Below are positions 31,620 to 40,435 of a DNA stretch of 44,319 nucleotides, piece by piece; the first letter of the stretch is position 1; each line of letters opens with the position of its first letter. Source of the DNA: Anaerolinea sp. (GTDB lineage Bacteria > Chloroflexota > Anaerolineae > Promineifilales > Promineifilaceae); contig JACSRF010000302.1 in assembly GCA_014879875.1 (NCBI GenBank), forward strand, positions 1 to 44,319. Reading direction: 5' to 3'. Under the pieces are notes generated by a model, which was given only the letters and a program-made list of their open reading frames with translations, made no database searches and was not told the DNA's origin. The position numbers and the translations under genes are program-made.

Positions 31620-34600
31620 CTATTCTGCAAATGGCAACCGTACACTGAAGGCGCTGCCCTTACCACGTTGACTATTTACTTCGATGCTGCCTCTGTGCAA
31701 ATCAACGATCTCTTTGACAATTGCCAGACCCAATCCTGTGCCGGGAACGACGCCCTGGCTGATCTGTTTGCCACGGTAAAATCGCTCAAACAGATGTGGC
31801 AAATCCTCCGGATCAATACCTATACCGGTGTCCACGACATTCAGGCAAACGTGCTTCTCTTCCAGATAAGTGCGAACGGTTACGCTGCCGGCTGGTGTAT
31901 AGTTGAGTGCGTTCGCCACCAGGTTGGTCGCAACCTGCGCTAACTGATTCACCTCACCTTGCACAGATGGCAGCCCTGGTCCAGGTTCAAAAGTCAGGCG
32001 CAGATTGGCATTGTCGGCAAAGGGTTGGTGGGTCGTAACAACCTGCTCAACTAATTCATTGAGATCAACCGAAGCAAACGCGATCCTGCGGCCTCCCAAT
32101 TCCAAGCGCGACAGATCAAGAATGTCTTCCACCAGCCGGGTCAACCGATTTGCCTGCTGCCTGAGAACGGTCAAGTGGTGGTCACGCTTTTCCGGCTTGC
32201 CATGTTTCAGCAAATCCAGGTACAGTTGCAGATTGGTAATGGGCGTGCGTAATTCGTGCGAAACGTCGGAAACAAATTTAGTTTTGAGACGGTCGAGTTC
32301 TAGCAATCGTTCATTTGCTTGGGCCAGTTCTTGTGTGCGGGCGGCGACACGCACTTCAAGTTCGGCTGCATATTGTTGCGTCTGCTCATACAATGTCGCG
32401 CGCCAGATGGCCATGGCGGCCATGTCGGCAATCGCTTTGAGCAGGCGGATGTCATGGGGAGTGATCGGCGTTTGCTGCCCCACCCATAACACGCCGATGG
32501 TTTCCTTTTCGGCGATGAGGGGGACGCAAATAACTTTTTGCAAATCGCCGATCAGTTCTTTCCGATGCAACAGGGTGTCTGTCTGCACATTGTTACTGCT
32601 ATAGGGTTGACCGGTGGCGATCACCCGGCCGCTTATCCCTTTATCTATGGGGAAGTGCAGGCCGGTCCAATGATCCCATGCGCCACATGCACTCACAGCA
32701 ACGAGATCATCACTCTGCGGGACGCGCAGCAGCAGCGCTGCACCGTCCATGTGCAGTAATTCGAATACCTGGTTGACGACAATATAGCCAGCTTCGTCAC
32801 GGCCGGCGGCGGCGCGTAGGGCCATCGCTACGGTTACCATCGCTTCCAGCGCGCGTTCGCGCTGTTTGCGCGCCGTGATGTCTTCCTGCACGGCCACAAA
32901 ATGCCTGATGTTCCCCTGGGAGTCATGAACTGGCGAGATGGAAGTTGATACCCAATACAGTTCGCCGTTTTTCTTCTTGTTGTGGAATTCGCCCTGCCAC
33001 ATATTTCCATCAGAGATAGTGTGCCACAGCCGCTGGTATGCTGGCTGGTCCGTCGCGCCAGACTTGAGGATGCGTGGGTTTTTTCCGATCACTTCATCGC
33101 GCGTATAACCACTGAGTTGAGTAAACCTGGGGTTGACGTACTCGATAGCGCCATCGGTATTCGTGATAATAATGGCGACAGGGCTTTGCTCAATGGCATG
33201 TGATAACTTACGCAGTTCATCTTCCGCTCGTTTGCGTTCGGTAATGTCCCGATTACTGCCACGTCTTCCTAAATAGCGCCCTTGTTCATCATAAACGGGT
33301 TGGCAAATGTGACCAATATAGCGCAAGCTGCCGTCCGCATGAAGAATACGAAATTCGATCCCCCCCGCAGTTTTTTTCTCCATGACCCGCTGCTCATGAA
33401 GCAGAAAAGGGTGGCGGTCTTCTGGGTGAATGATGCGGTATAACAAACCTGGATCACGCAGAAATTCGTCCGCCATGTAACCGGTGATGCGCAGGCAAGA
33501 AGGGGAGTTGTACAGGAATTGCTCATCCGGGCTGATCCAAAATTCCCAATCATAGGTGTTGTCGGCCACAATCCGGTAGCGGCTTTCGCTCTCGCGTAAG
33601 GCAGCGTTAGCGCGCTCGCGCGCCGCCAGCGCGTTCACACGATCCAGCGAGACAGCCATGTGGCTGGCTACGGCGATGAGAAACTCCTGTTCGGCGCGCG
33701 TTGGCGGCCGCACGCCATCAGCGCCAAACGTGCCCGTGCCCACCGAACCGATGTGTTTGTCGAAGAGGATAATGGGGACGTTGACAATGGTGCGGTTCTC
33801 TAACTGCGCGACGATCTCCTTGTTCGTGCGCGCATCGGTACGCGCATCCTCAATGACCACGATCTCTCTTGTTTGCACTAATTCTTCAAGAAAACGGTCG
33901 CCGGTAATGGTTAATGTGGCAAACCCTTCTTCTGATAAGATCGTTCCCCGCAGCGGGCCACTGGCAACCAACGCTTTACAACTCTTTTTGTCTTCGGCTA
34001 TCAGATAAACCCAAAGATCTTTATAGCCGGTGATGTGTTCAACCTCGACGGCCGCAGCATCCAAAACTTCGGTGTAGGTTTGTGCTTGTTCCAATTGTCG
34101 TGATAGGCGCACGAGCGATTGGGCATGTTGCTCGCTTTCGCGCAGGGCTTTTTCTGCCTGCTCTTGTTTTAAGCGTGCGCGCAATGCGGTGATGCCAAAG
34201 GCAAGGTCGCCGGCAAGCTCATTCAGGATTTCCACTTCTCTTTCATCGAAAGCCTCCGTTTCACCGGCATAGATGGTAAGTGTGCCGAGTACCTGGTCAT
34301 CACTCAGCAGCGGCAGGGCGATGATGGCGTAATAGCCGCGCTGCACGGCCGTTTCCGACCAATAAACGGGTACCGGAGAATTGAAAATATTGTGGACGAC
34401 GCATGGCTTTTGCGTGCGGATAGCGGTTCCAACCGGGCCAAGCCCACGGCCGGCTGCCGCCCACGTCAGGTCGAGGATTTCCAGATAGCCTTCTTCAAAG
34501 CCGGCATAGGTAATCGGCCGGACGGTCTTGGCTTCGTCCTGCTCGGCAAATCCAACCCACGCCATACGATAACCACCTGTTTCGACCGCAATCTGGCAGA

Positions 34601-35450
34601 CTTCATCCAACAGCCTGGCCTCATCCGTCGCATGAATCAACGCCTGATTGGTGCTGCTGAGCATCCGCAGCGCCCGATTAATGCGGGCGATTTCCAGTTC
34701 CGCATGCTTGCGCCTGGTGATGTCGCGTACCAGAGCCAGGGCGTAGACTTGTCCACCATATTCGAAATAACTGGCGCTAATTGCGACGGGGAAGATACGG
34801 CCGTCTTTTGTCTTGTGGTGGCTTTCAAACAGAAGCGACTGATGCGTCTTCAGTTTTTGCCAATGGTTTAACCAACGCTCTGCCGGAAAGTCGGGGTCAA
34901 TATCTTCCACCCGCATACCAACCAGTTCATCTTGTATGTACCCTAACACCTGGCAAGCTTCTTCGTTGACGTAATGGAAACGCGCCTGTTCGTCTATCAG
35001 AAAAGCTGTCTCATGTATATTGTTCAGCGCAAAGTTCAGCAGCGCAATGCGCTGTTCAGCCTGTTCTTGTGCGCTCAGGTCGTGGACTGTGCCCAGCAAA
35101 CGGCCGTCGGTAAGCATTTGCACGTTAATTTCTACCGGCAGTAGACGGCCGTCCTTATGGCGCAAATGATGTCTCTGGGACAAGGCTTTGCCGGCGCGCC
35201 CGGCAGCAGGGGGCGCCGGTTCCGGCCACAGTTCATGAATCGGCAGCAAATCTGTCGTCGTCATCCCCAAAATCTCTTCTTGCGCACAGCCTAGCAGCAC
35301 GCACAGGCTTTGGTTCACGGCAACCCAATGCCTCTGGTCATCAACGATAAAAATGCCATCCATAGCCTGTGCAAAGAGTGCCTGATACAATTCTTCAGTA
35401 ACATGTTCAAATTGGGGCGCCAAAGGCTGATTCTGTGATATGTGATCCAT
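31620..35450 (-). CDS. Multi-PAS/GAF sensor histidine kinase
   Basis: 1276 residues with no membrane helix. Domain order by motif: PAS (about 25-130), PAS (145-255), GAF (265-430), GAF (450-605), PAS (625-735, WISPDEQFLYNSPSCLRITGY), PAS (745-870, AIEQSPVAIIITNTDGAIEYVNPRF), GAF (880-1025), coiled coil, HisKA with His1065 (VSDVSHELRTPITNLQLYLDLL), and HATPase_c with NLVANALNYT, DTGIGIDPEDLPHLFERF and GTGLGLAIVKEI. All kinase boxes are intact. No receiver is attached and no regulator gene adjoins, so it is an orphan kinase here. The ATG at 35450 has GGAG 8 nt upstream. The fourth PAS is strikingly similar to the PAS of the hybrid kinase at 12995. Confidence 0.94.
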   Translation of the reverse strand: MDHISQNQPLAPQFEHVTEELYQALFAQAMDGIFIVDDQRHWVAVNQSLCVLLGCAQEEILGMTTTDLLPIHELWPEPAPPAAGRAGKALSQRHHLRHKDGRLLPVEINVQMLTDGRLLGTVHDLSAQEQAEQRIALLNFALNNIHETAFLIDEQARFHYVNEEACQVLGYIQDELVGMRVEDIDPDFPAERWLNHWQKLKTHQSLLFESHHKTKDGRIFPVAISASYFEYGGQVYALALVRDITRRKHAELEIARINRALRMLSSTNQALIHATDEARLLDEVCQIAVETGGYRMAWVGFAEQDEAKTVRPITYAGFEEGYLEILDLTWAAAGRGLGPVGTAIRTQKPCVVHNIFNSPVPVYWSETAVQRGYYAIIALPLLSDDQVLGTLTIYAGETEAFDEREVEILNELAGDLAFGITALRARLKQEQAEKALRESEQHAQSLVRLSRQLEQAQTYTEVLDAAAVEVEHITGYKDLWVYLIAEDKKSCKALVASGPLRGTILSEEGFATLTITGDRFLEELVQTREIVVIEDARTDARTNKEIVAQLENRTIVNVPIILFDKHIGSVGTGTFGADGVRPPTRAEQEFLIAVASHMAVSLDRVNALAARERANAALRESESRYRIVADNTYDWEFWISPDEQFLYNSPSCLRITGYMADEFLRDPGLLYRIIHPEDRHPFLLHEQRVMEKKTAGGIEFRILHADGSLRYIGHICQPVYDEQGRYLGRRGSNRDITERKRAEDELRKLSHAIEQSPVAIIITNTDGAIEYVNPRFTQLSGYTRDEVIGKNPRILKSGATDQPAYQRLWHTISDGNMWQGEFHNKKKNGELYWVSTSISPVHDSQGNIRHFVAVQEDITARKQRERALEAMVTVAMALRAAAGRDEAGYIVVNQVFELLHMDGAALLLRVPQSDDLVAVSACGAWDHWTGLHFPIDKGISGRVIATGQPYSSNNVQTDTLLHRKELIGDLQKVICVPLIAEKETIGVLWVGQQTPITPHDIRLLKAIADMAAMAIWRATLYEQTQQYAAELEVRVAARTQELAQANERLLELDRLKTKFVSDVSHELRTPITNLQLYLDLLKHGKPEKRDHHLTVLRQQANRLTRLVEDILDLSRLELGGRRIAFASVDLNELVEQVVTTHQPFADNANLRLTFEPGPGLPSVQGEVNQLAQVATNLVANALNYTPAGSVTVRTYLEEKHVCLNVVDTGIGIDPEDLPHLFERFYRGKQISQGVVPGTGLGLAIVKEIVDLHRGSIEVNSQRGKGSAFSVRLPFAE

Positions 35451-35953
35451 TGTGTGTCTCCGCAGCCTTGTTTATTTGTGTAGTGGGTGGTTTGCCGCTT
35501 TTGCTAGCCAGCGCAGCCAATGAAGCAATAATGGGGAAGAGCCAGATATGACCACTGTCATTATACATGACGGGATCGCCAAAATAAAGAACAAAGACTG
35601 TAAGACACAAAGTTATGTTAATTTATTATCCTCGTTCTCCTTCTCATTCTTGCAACCCAAGTTCACTCCCCCCGTATACATTGACGTCTGTGGCGGACTG
35701 TTGGCGGCAGACATCATCTGACTAGCAGGCTGCCGGAAAAGTTGTTGTAGCCGCGACATCCCTGTCGCGCTGACACAAACGCGGTGAGGATACCGCGACT
35801 ACCAAATGAGGGCATGGTTCAGAACTGACAAAACCATCTTGACAATTCCGTAGCCGCGATTTCCAATCGCGGCTACGGAAAATTGTCAAGGTGATTTGGT
35901 TTACAATGAACCATGCCGAAATGAGCTTCGCCGGCAGGCTCCTAGAGGTGGCT
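35451..35953. other. 503-bp divergent spacer, repeat-rich on the right
   Basis: The left 290 bp are AT-richer than the genes and should contain the kinase promoter, but I could not fix one. From about 35743 the spacer carries GC-rich palindromes: CGCGACA-TGTCGCG (35752-35769), a GCGGTxxxxxTACCGC hairpin (about 35780-35797) and the 107-bp nested inverted repeat at 35811-35917. I see no gene in it. Confidence 0.6.
35811..35917. repeat. 107-bp nested palindromic element (MITE/REP-like)
   Basis: The outer ends are GGCATGGTTCA and its complement. The inner part has CTTGACAATT arms and a perfect 14-bp core hairpin (CCGTAGCCGCGATT, 35848-35861, with 35865-35878) around a 3-nt loop. Only about 14 bp between the outer ends and the CTTGACAATT arms have diverged. 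It has no coding capacity and lies 37 bp upstream of the ABC ATPase start, so it may be a non-autonomous mobile repeat now shaping that leader. Confidence 0.7.
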
Positions 35954-36631
35954 ATGACCGAACCGATCATTCTTGTAGACGATGTTCACAAATCTTACCT
36001 CATGGGCAAAGAGGCTGTGCCCGCCCTGCGCGGCGTTTCCCTGGAAATTCAGCGCGGTGAGTTTGTTTGCCTGATGGGGCCTAGCGGTTCCGGCAAAACG
36101 ACGCTGCTCAACATCATCGGCGGGCTGGATGAACCCAGCCGCGGTCACGTCCTGGTCGAAGGGGCAAACCTTGTTTCCCTGTCAGAAAACGAGCTGGCGC
36201 GTCTGCGGCTGCGTAAAATGGGCTTCATCTTCCAAAATTACAACCTGCTGGGTAACTTCACCGCGCAAGAAAATGTGGAATCGCCGATGGTATTGGCAAA
36301 AATGGGGCGGCGCGAACGTAAAAAACGCGCCCATGAACTGCTGCAAAAAGTGGACCTGGGCGACCGCGCGCACCATTACCCCAGCGAACTCTCCGGTGGA
36401 CAGCAGCAGCGCGTCGCCATCGCCCGCGCTTTGGCGAACGACCCGCCCATCCTCATCGGCGATGAAATGACCGGCGACCTCGATTCTGTCACCGGCTTTG
36501 CCATCATGGAACTCGTCTCGCAGTTGAACAAAGATGGCATGACCGTTGTCTTTGTCACCCACGACCCACGCATGGCTACTTTCGCCAGCCGTACTATTGA
36601 GCTGCGCGACGGCCGAATTCTGGAGGATTGA
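35954..36631 (+). CDS. ABC transporter ATPase, LolD/MacB type
   Basis: 225 residues. Walker A GPSGSGKTT near 42, Q-loop IFQNYNLLGNFT, signature LSGGQQQRVAIARAL near 141, Walker B ILIGDEMTGDLD and the H-loop VTHDPRM. The Walker-B region reads DEMTGDLD rather than the common DEPTGNLD, a mild change that keeps the catalytic Glu. Start chosen at 35954 with AGAGGTGG just upstream; the longer frame runs into the palindromic repeat. It should energise the FtsX permease encoded next, and with the fusion lipoprotein at 40436 it makes a MacAB-like export unit. Confidence 0.94.
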   Translation: MTEPIILVDDVHKSYLMGKEAVPALRGVSLEIQRGEFVCLMGPSGSGKTTLLNIIGGLDEPSRGHVLVEGANLVSLSENELARLRLRKMGFIFQNYNLLGNFTAQENVESPMVLAKMGRRERKKRAHELLQKVDLGDRAHHYPSELSGGQQQRVAIARALANDPPILIGDEMTGDLDSVTGFAIMELVSQLNKDGMTVVFVTHDPRMATFASRTIELRDGRILED

Positions 36632-36706
36632 CGATTGACGATTTTGGATTGACGATTGGCGCGTTATACACCTCCAATCGTCAATCGTTAATCGTCAATC
36701 GTCAAT
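36627..36706. repeat. Long inverted repeat of ATTGACG heptamers
   Basis: Two 33-nt arms (36627-36659 and 36674-36706), 30 of 33 positions complementary, with a 14-nt loop. Each arm is built of ATTGACG/CGTCAAT-type heptamers. It starts inside the ATPase stop codon and ends 10 bp before the permease ATG, which has no normal ribosome binding site. The fold would put the start close to a very stable stem. Confidence 0.85.
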
Positions 36707-36716
36707 CATAAATTTC

Positions 36717-39503
36717 ATGGTTCTTAAATACGTTCTCAAGAACTTTTCCCGGCGCAAAGTGCGCACCATCCTCATGATTTTGTCCTTGCTGGTGAGCATG
36801 GGGCTGATTGTGACGATGAGCGCCACGGTCGAAACAGTGCGCCAGTCCAACGTAGACCTGATCGCCAGCGCCGTTGGGCGGTATGACCTGTCCGTTTCTA
36901 AGGCAGATACCAGCCCGGAGCCGTTTTTGGTGATCAGCGACGTGGCGCCACAGGTGTTAACGGCCGATCCGCGCATCACGGCCGTTTACCCCCGCTTTGA
37001 AACAGAAGTGGAACTGACAGGACCGGGCAACCAGACCAATCGGGGCACATTGCTCGCCCTGGACCCGGCCAACGATGCCATTGGTCTGGTCAATGTGGTC
37101 GAAGGGGAATATACGCTGGGCGACGGCCGTGTCGCGCTCCTGGAAGAAAGCGCCCTCATCCTGGGCCTGGGCGTGGGCGACACGGTTGACGTGGCTTATA
37201 GCTTCCCCCTGCCCCGCGAAAAAGGGCAGCAGGAAGCTGTCGGCAGCAGTGAACGCCGCCTGGCGCGCCGCTTCACCATCGCCGCCATTGCACGCCAGGA
37301 TGGGATCGCCGACAGCGGCGTGCGCAGCGGCCTTATCCTCTCCCTCAGCGACGCCCAGGCGTGGCTAAACTTGCCCGACCAGGCGCAGCGGCTTGTCGCT
37401 ATCGTTGACCCCGCCCTTTACGAGACCAACAACGCCGAGGTCGCCGCCTTGCGTGTGCGTGACGTGGCGCGCGCCGCGCAGCAGCAGCTTGGCGACGAGT
37501 ACCGCATTACCCTGAGCAAAGCGGCCGCCCTCGATGGCGCGGCCGAAGGCTTCCTGGCAATTCAGGCGCTCATCAACACCTATGGCCTCATCTCGTTGGG
37601 CGTGGTCGGGCTGCTGGTGCATACCCTGGTGATGACCAACGTACAAGAGCAGCGGCGCGATATGGCCGTGCTGCGCATTCTCGGCGGTCAGCGTAATTTG
37701 CTGTTTAGAATGGTCATCGTGGAGGTGCTGGTGATTGGCGCGGTGGGCGTGGGGCTGGGCGTCGGCCTGGGGCAGTTCATCACCGCCTACATCGTCGTGC
37801 CCCTGATTGAAAGCCAGATGATGCAGCAGGGGTTGAACTCCAACCTGACGCCACAAGTGACGGTAACGGCCGTTCTCCCCGCCATCATCGCCGCCTTCTT
37901 CGTGCTCATCATCAGCAGCGTCAAACCGGCCCAAGACGCGGCGCGCACCAAGGTCATGCACGCCATCAACCCCGGTGTGGCCGACAACATTCAGCTTGAA
38001 GACCTGGCGCAGCTGCGCGAACGCCGCCCCAACAGCCGTCTGTTCCTGGCCGGCCTTGCCCTCATGCTTGTTTTTGCTCTGCTCGCCGGTTTCCAGGTGG
38101 TAGACGCCTTTGGCGGCCCGGCGCTGGAGGTGATGTTTGTGCTGTTAGCGCTGGGGCTGCTGGTGTTGGGACTGGGGCTGATCTTCTTCATTACGACCGT
38201 GCCGTTTGAGCGGCTGGTGTTGTTTGTGATGCGGCTTATTTTCCCGCGCGTCACCTATTTTGCGCGGCGCAACGTGGGGCGCGGCCAACTGCGTAACACC
38301 CTTATTTCGCTGTTGGTGCTGTTTAGCGGCGTGCTGCCCAGTTTTTTGGCGACGCAGTTGGCGCTGGAAAACGCCAATTATGAGGCCAGTACGCGGCTGG
38401 ACATGGGCGCGCCGGTGAACATCACCTCGTTTGCCTATTGGAATCGGGAGGATACGAACAACAGGCTCAAACCGAGCTTTGTGCGCCAGGAGTTGGGCAG
38501 TGTGCCCGGTTTTGCGCAGCTGGTGGGGGTGAGTTATGCGTATGACAGCCAGGCCAGCGACCCGGTGGGGCTGCGTTCGGCGAGGGTGACGGTGCGAGGG
38601 ATAGACGGCCGTCTCAACGACGTCCTCTTCACCGACATGCTTGAATTTGCCGCCGGAACGCCGGCCGCTCTGGATGACCTGCTCAACACGCCTGACGGGG
38701 TAATCATCAGCGAAGGGTTGGCGGCGCATCTGGCTGTTGGCCTGGGCGACGTGATCAAGCTGCAAGGGGAAGGGTTGGACAACGCTGTCAATGTGCGCAT
38801 CATCGGCATTGCGCGGCGCATTCCCGGCTTCGGCGACATCGGGCGCAGCCGTCTGGAAGCGCGCAATAGCAGCACCCTGCTGATGTCGCTGGACAGCTTC
38901 CGCAGCCTGGTAACAAAACTGAATGCGCCGCTGCCCCCGGCCGATAACCCCATTTTTGCCCAGGTGTTGGCAACGCTCACCCCAGACGCCGATGTGCGCG
39001 CCGTCGCCACCGTCATGGGGGAGCGATATGGGTTTGATTATGGCTTCTGGACGCGCTTTGTGGAGATTCAACTGGAATTCAACGCCCAGGCGCAGGCCAC
39101 GCAGCGTATTTTCTTGCTGGTGTTGACGGTCATTTCGTTTACGACGGCCGTTTTCGGCGTCTTTGCCGTCATTTACGTCACCATCTATGCGCGGCGGCTG
39201 GAAATCGGCATGTTGAAAGCAGTAGGAATGCTGCGCCGCGAGCTGACGGGGATGCTGGTGGTGGAAGCCATTGCCATGACCCTGGGCGCGGCGCTGGCAG
39301 GCATTGCCGCCGGGGCGACGATGGGGTATGTCTCCTTTTATGGGCAGCGCGCCTTGCAGCAGTTGCCCTCCACGTTTGCCATAGACACCACCGTCATGCC
39401 CTTTATCGTGATCATGGTCGTCCTGGCGAGCATTTTGGGCGCGACCTTTTCCGCCCGTCGCATTGTCAGAAAGCAGGCAGTAGATATTTTACGGATGCAG
39501 TAA
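36717..39503 (+). CDS. FtsX-family ABC permease (two FtsX domains)
   Basis: 928 residues. N-terminal helix (RTILMILSLLVSMGLIVTMSA), a first extracytoplasmic domain (about 50-275), an FtsX domain of three helices (about 285-415), two central helices (about 445-500), a second extracytoplasmic domain (about 540-790) and a C-terminal FtsX domain (800-925, EIGMLKAVGMLRRELTGM). This duplicated layout is typical of LolC/E-like permeases that extract or move lipids, lipoproteins or peptides. The ATG at 36717 is the first in frame after the hairpin, and no Shine-Dalgarno sequence is visible. It pairs with the ATPase upstream. Confidence 0.93.
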   Translation: MVLKYVLKNFSRRKVRTILMILSLLVSMGLIVTMSATVETVRQSNVDLIASAVGRYDLSVSKADTSPEPFLVISDVAPQVLTADPRITAVYPRFETEVELTGPGNQTNRGTLLALDPANDAIGLVNVVEGEYTLGDGRVALLEESALILGLGVGDTVDVAYSFPLPREKGQQEAVGSSERRLARRFTIAAIARQDGIADSGVRSGLILSLSDAQAWLNLPDQAQRLVAIVDPALYETNNAEVAALRVRDVARAAQQQLGDEYRITLSKAAALDGAAEGFLAIQALINTYGLISLGVVGLLVHTLVMTNVQEQRRDMAVLRILGGQRNLLFRMVIVEVLVIGAVGVGLGVGLGQFITAYIVVPLIESQMMQQGLNSNLTPQVTVTAVLPAIIAAFFVLIISSVKPAQDAARTKVMHAINPGVADNIQLEDLAQLRERRPNSRLFLAGLALMLVFALLAGFQVVDAFGGPALEVMFVLLALGLLVLGLGLIFFITTVPFERLVLFVMRLIFPRVTYFARRNVGRGQLRNTLISLLVLFSGVLPSFLATQLALENANYEASTRLDMGAPVNITSFAYWNREDTNNRLKPSFVRQELGSVPGFAQLVGVSYAYDSQASDPVGLRSARVTVRGIDGRLNDVLFTDMLEFAAGTPAALDDLLNTPDGVIISEGLAAHLAVGLGDVIKLQGEGLDNAVNVRIIGIARRIPGFGDIGRSRLEARNSSTLLMSLDSFRSLVTKLNAPLPPADNPIFAQVLATLTPDADVRAVATVMGERYGFDYGFWTRFVEIQLEFNAQAQATQRIFLLVLTVISFTTAVFGVFAVIYVTIYARRLEIGMLKAVGMLRRELTGMLVVEAIAMTLGAALAGIAAGATMGYVSFYGQRALQQLPSTFAIDTTVMPFIVIMVVLASILGATFSARRIVRKQAVDILRMQ

Positions 39504-39612
39504 TCTCAACATTTATCCACAAAGAGATCAATTTGATCACAAGGCAAGGGTGAGGCTATGGTAAAATGATAGACAGATTACAGGAAATCGCTTTGCGTAA
39601 AAAGGTGCAGAT

Positions 39613-39984
39613 ATGAGCGAAACAACTCCAACTCCAACCGTTATTATTAGGACCGGTCGCGGTTTAACCGTTGCTGGCACGCGGATTACACTTTACAGCA
39701 TCATGGATTACATCAAAGCCGATTGGCCTCCTAAGTTGATTAAAGATTTATTTGATTTAACCGAACAACAACTCTCCGGTGTTCTGGCGTATATTGAGGC
39801 AAATAAGGACGATGTGGAAGCTGAATATCGAATTGTTTTGCAACAGGCGGAAGAAAATCGTCGCTATTGGACAGAATACAATCGAGAACACTTAGAACAA
39901 GTCGCAGCAATGCCGCATAAACCTGAACATGAAGAAATCTGGCAAAAACTCAAAGCCAGGCAGGCGAAACTAGAAACAACATGA
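39613..39984 (+). CDS. DUF433 antitoxin-like protein
   Basis: 123 residues. The N-terminal half matches DUF433, a VapB-like helix-turn-helix family: IIRTGRGLTVAGTRITLYSIMDYIKADWPPKLIKDLFDLTEQQLSGVLAYIEAN. The helical, charged C-terminal tail (about 75-123) should wrap the toxin. The stop overlaps the next start by ATGA. DUF433 with a DUF5615-type PIN-like partner is a known toxin-antitoxin arrangement. The preceding 109-bp gap may hold its promoter, but none is clear. Confidence 0.87.
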   Translation: MSETTPTPTVIIRTGRGLTVAGTRITLYSIMDYIKADWPPKLIKDLFDLTEQQLSGVLAYIEANKDDVEAEYRIVLQQAEENRRYWTEYNREHLEQVAAMPHKPEHEEIWQKLKARQAKLETT

Positions 39985-40382
39985 CCGTTATCCTTGCTGA
40001 CCATGATATTGAGGGGCAGGCTTATTCACTAATCGGCGTGCTGGGGGTGGAGGGTTGGCTGGAGGTGGTCGATCTACGACTGACTACATTTGCCCAAGTA
40101 GGTTTGTCCTTCGACAGTTCAGATCGAGTGGTTTGGCGCTTTGCTCAAGAAAATGGGATGATTTTGTTGACTAATAACCGGAATATGGATAGCGCAGATT
40201 CCCTGGAGCAAACATTACGTGAAGAGAATACCCCAACATCGCTTCCAATTGTAACGATAGCCAATGTTGGGCGGTTGTCAGAAAAGCAGTATCGAGAACG
40301 ATGTGCTTTTCAACTCCTGGAAATTGTACTTGAGTTACAAAAGCATTTAGGTCGCAGCCGGGTTTATATCCCTTTCAAATGA
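39981..40382 (+). CDS. DUF5615-like (PIN-like, Mut7-C) toxin candidate
   Basis: 133 residues. The N-terminal ILADHDIEGQA and the segment DRVVWRFAQENGMILLTNNRN fit the small PIN-like DUF5615 pattern, in which acidic residues form an RNase site. Here the second motif reads LLTNNRNMD rather than the usual LLTxDxDF, so one expected acidic residue is Asn and activity is uncertain. The start overlaps the DUF433 stop (ATGA). It is followed 53 bp later by the membrane fusion protein gene, so the pair sits inside a transporter operon. Confidence 0.77.
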   Translation: MTVILADHDIEGQAYSLIGVLGVEGWLEVVDLRLTTFAQVGLSFDSSDRVVWRFAQENGMILLTNNRNMDSADSLEQTLREENTPTSLPIVTIANVGRLSEKQYRERCAFQLLEIVLELQKHLGRSRVYIPFK

Positions 40383-40435
40383 AACGATATAATTTTTGGC
40401 TCCCTTGCGGACGGTCTGCAATTGGCGGAGGAATA

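Noticed and set aside
35407-35610. Minus-strand frame with a hydrophobic stretch upstream of the large kinase
   Set aside because: It overlaps the kinase start in a different frame and crosses its ribosome binding site region; likely chance.
35743-35797. GC-rich hairpins as a tRNA or small structured RNA
   Set aside because: Stems are independent short palindromes with no cloverleaf and no T-loop consensus.
39504-39612. Promoter for the DUF433 pair (TTGATC with TAAAAT)
   Set aside because: The two hexamers are about 23 bp apart, too far for a normal promoter, so I did not list it.
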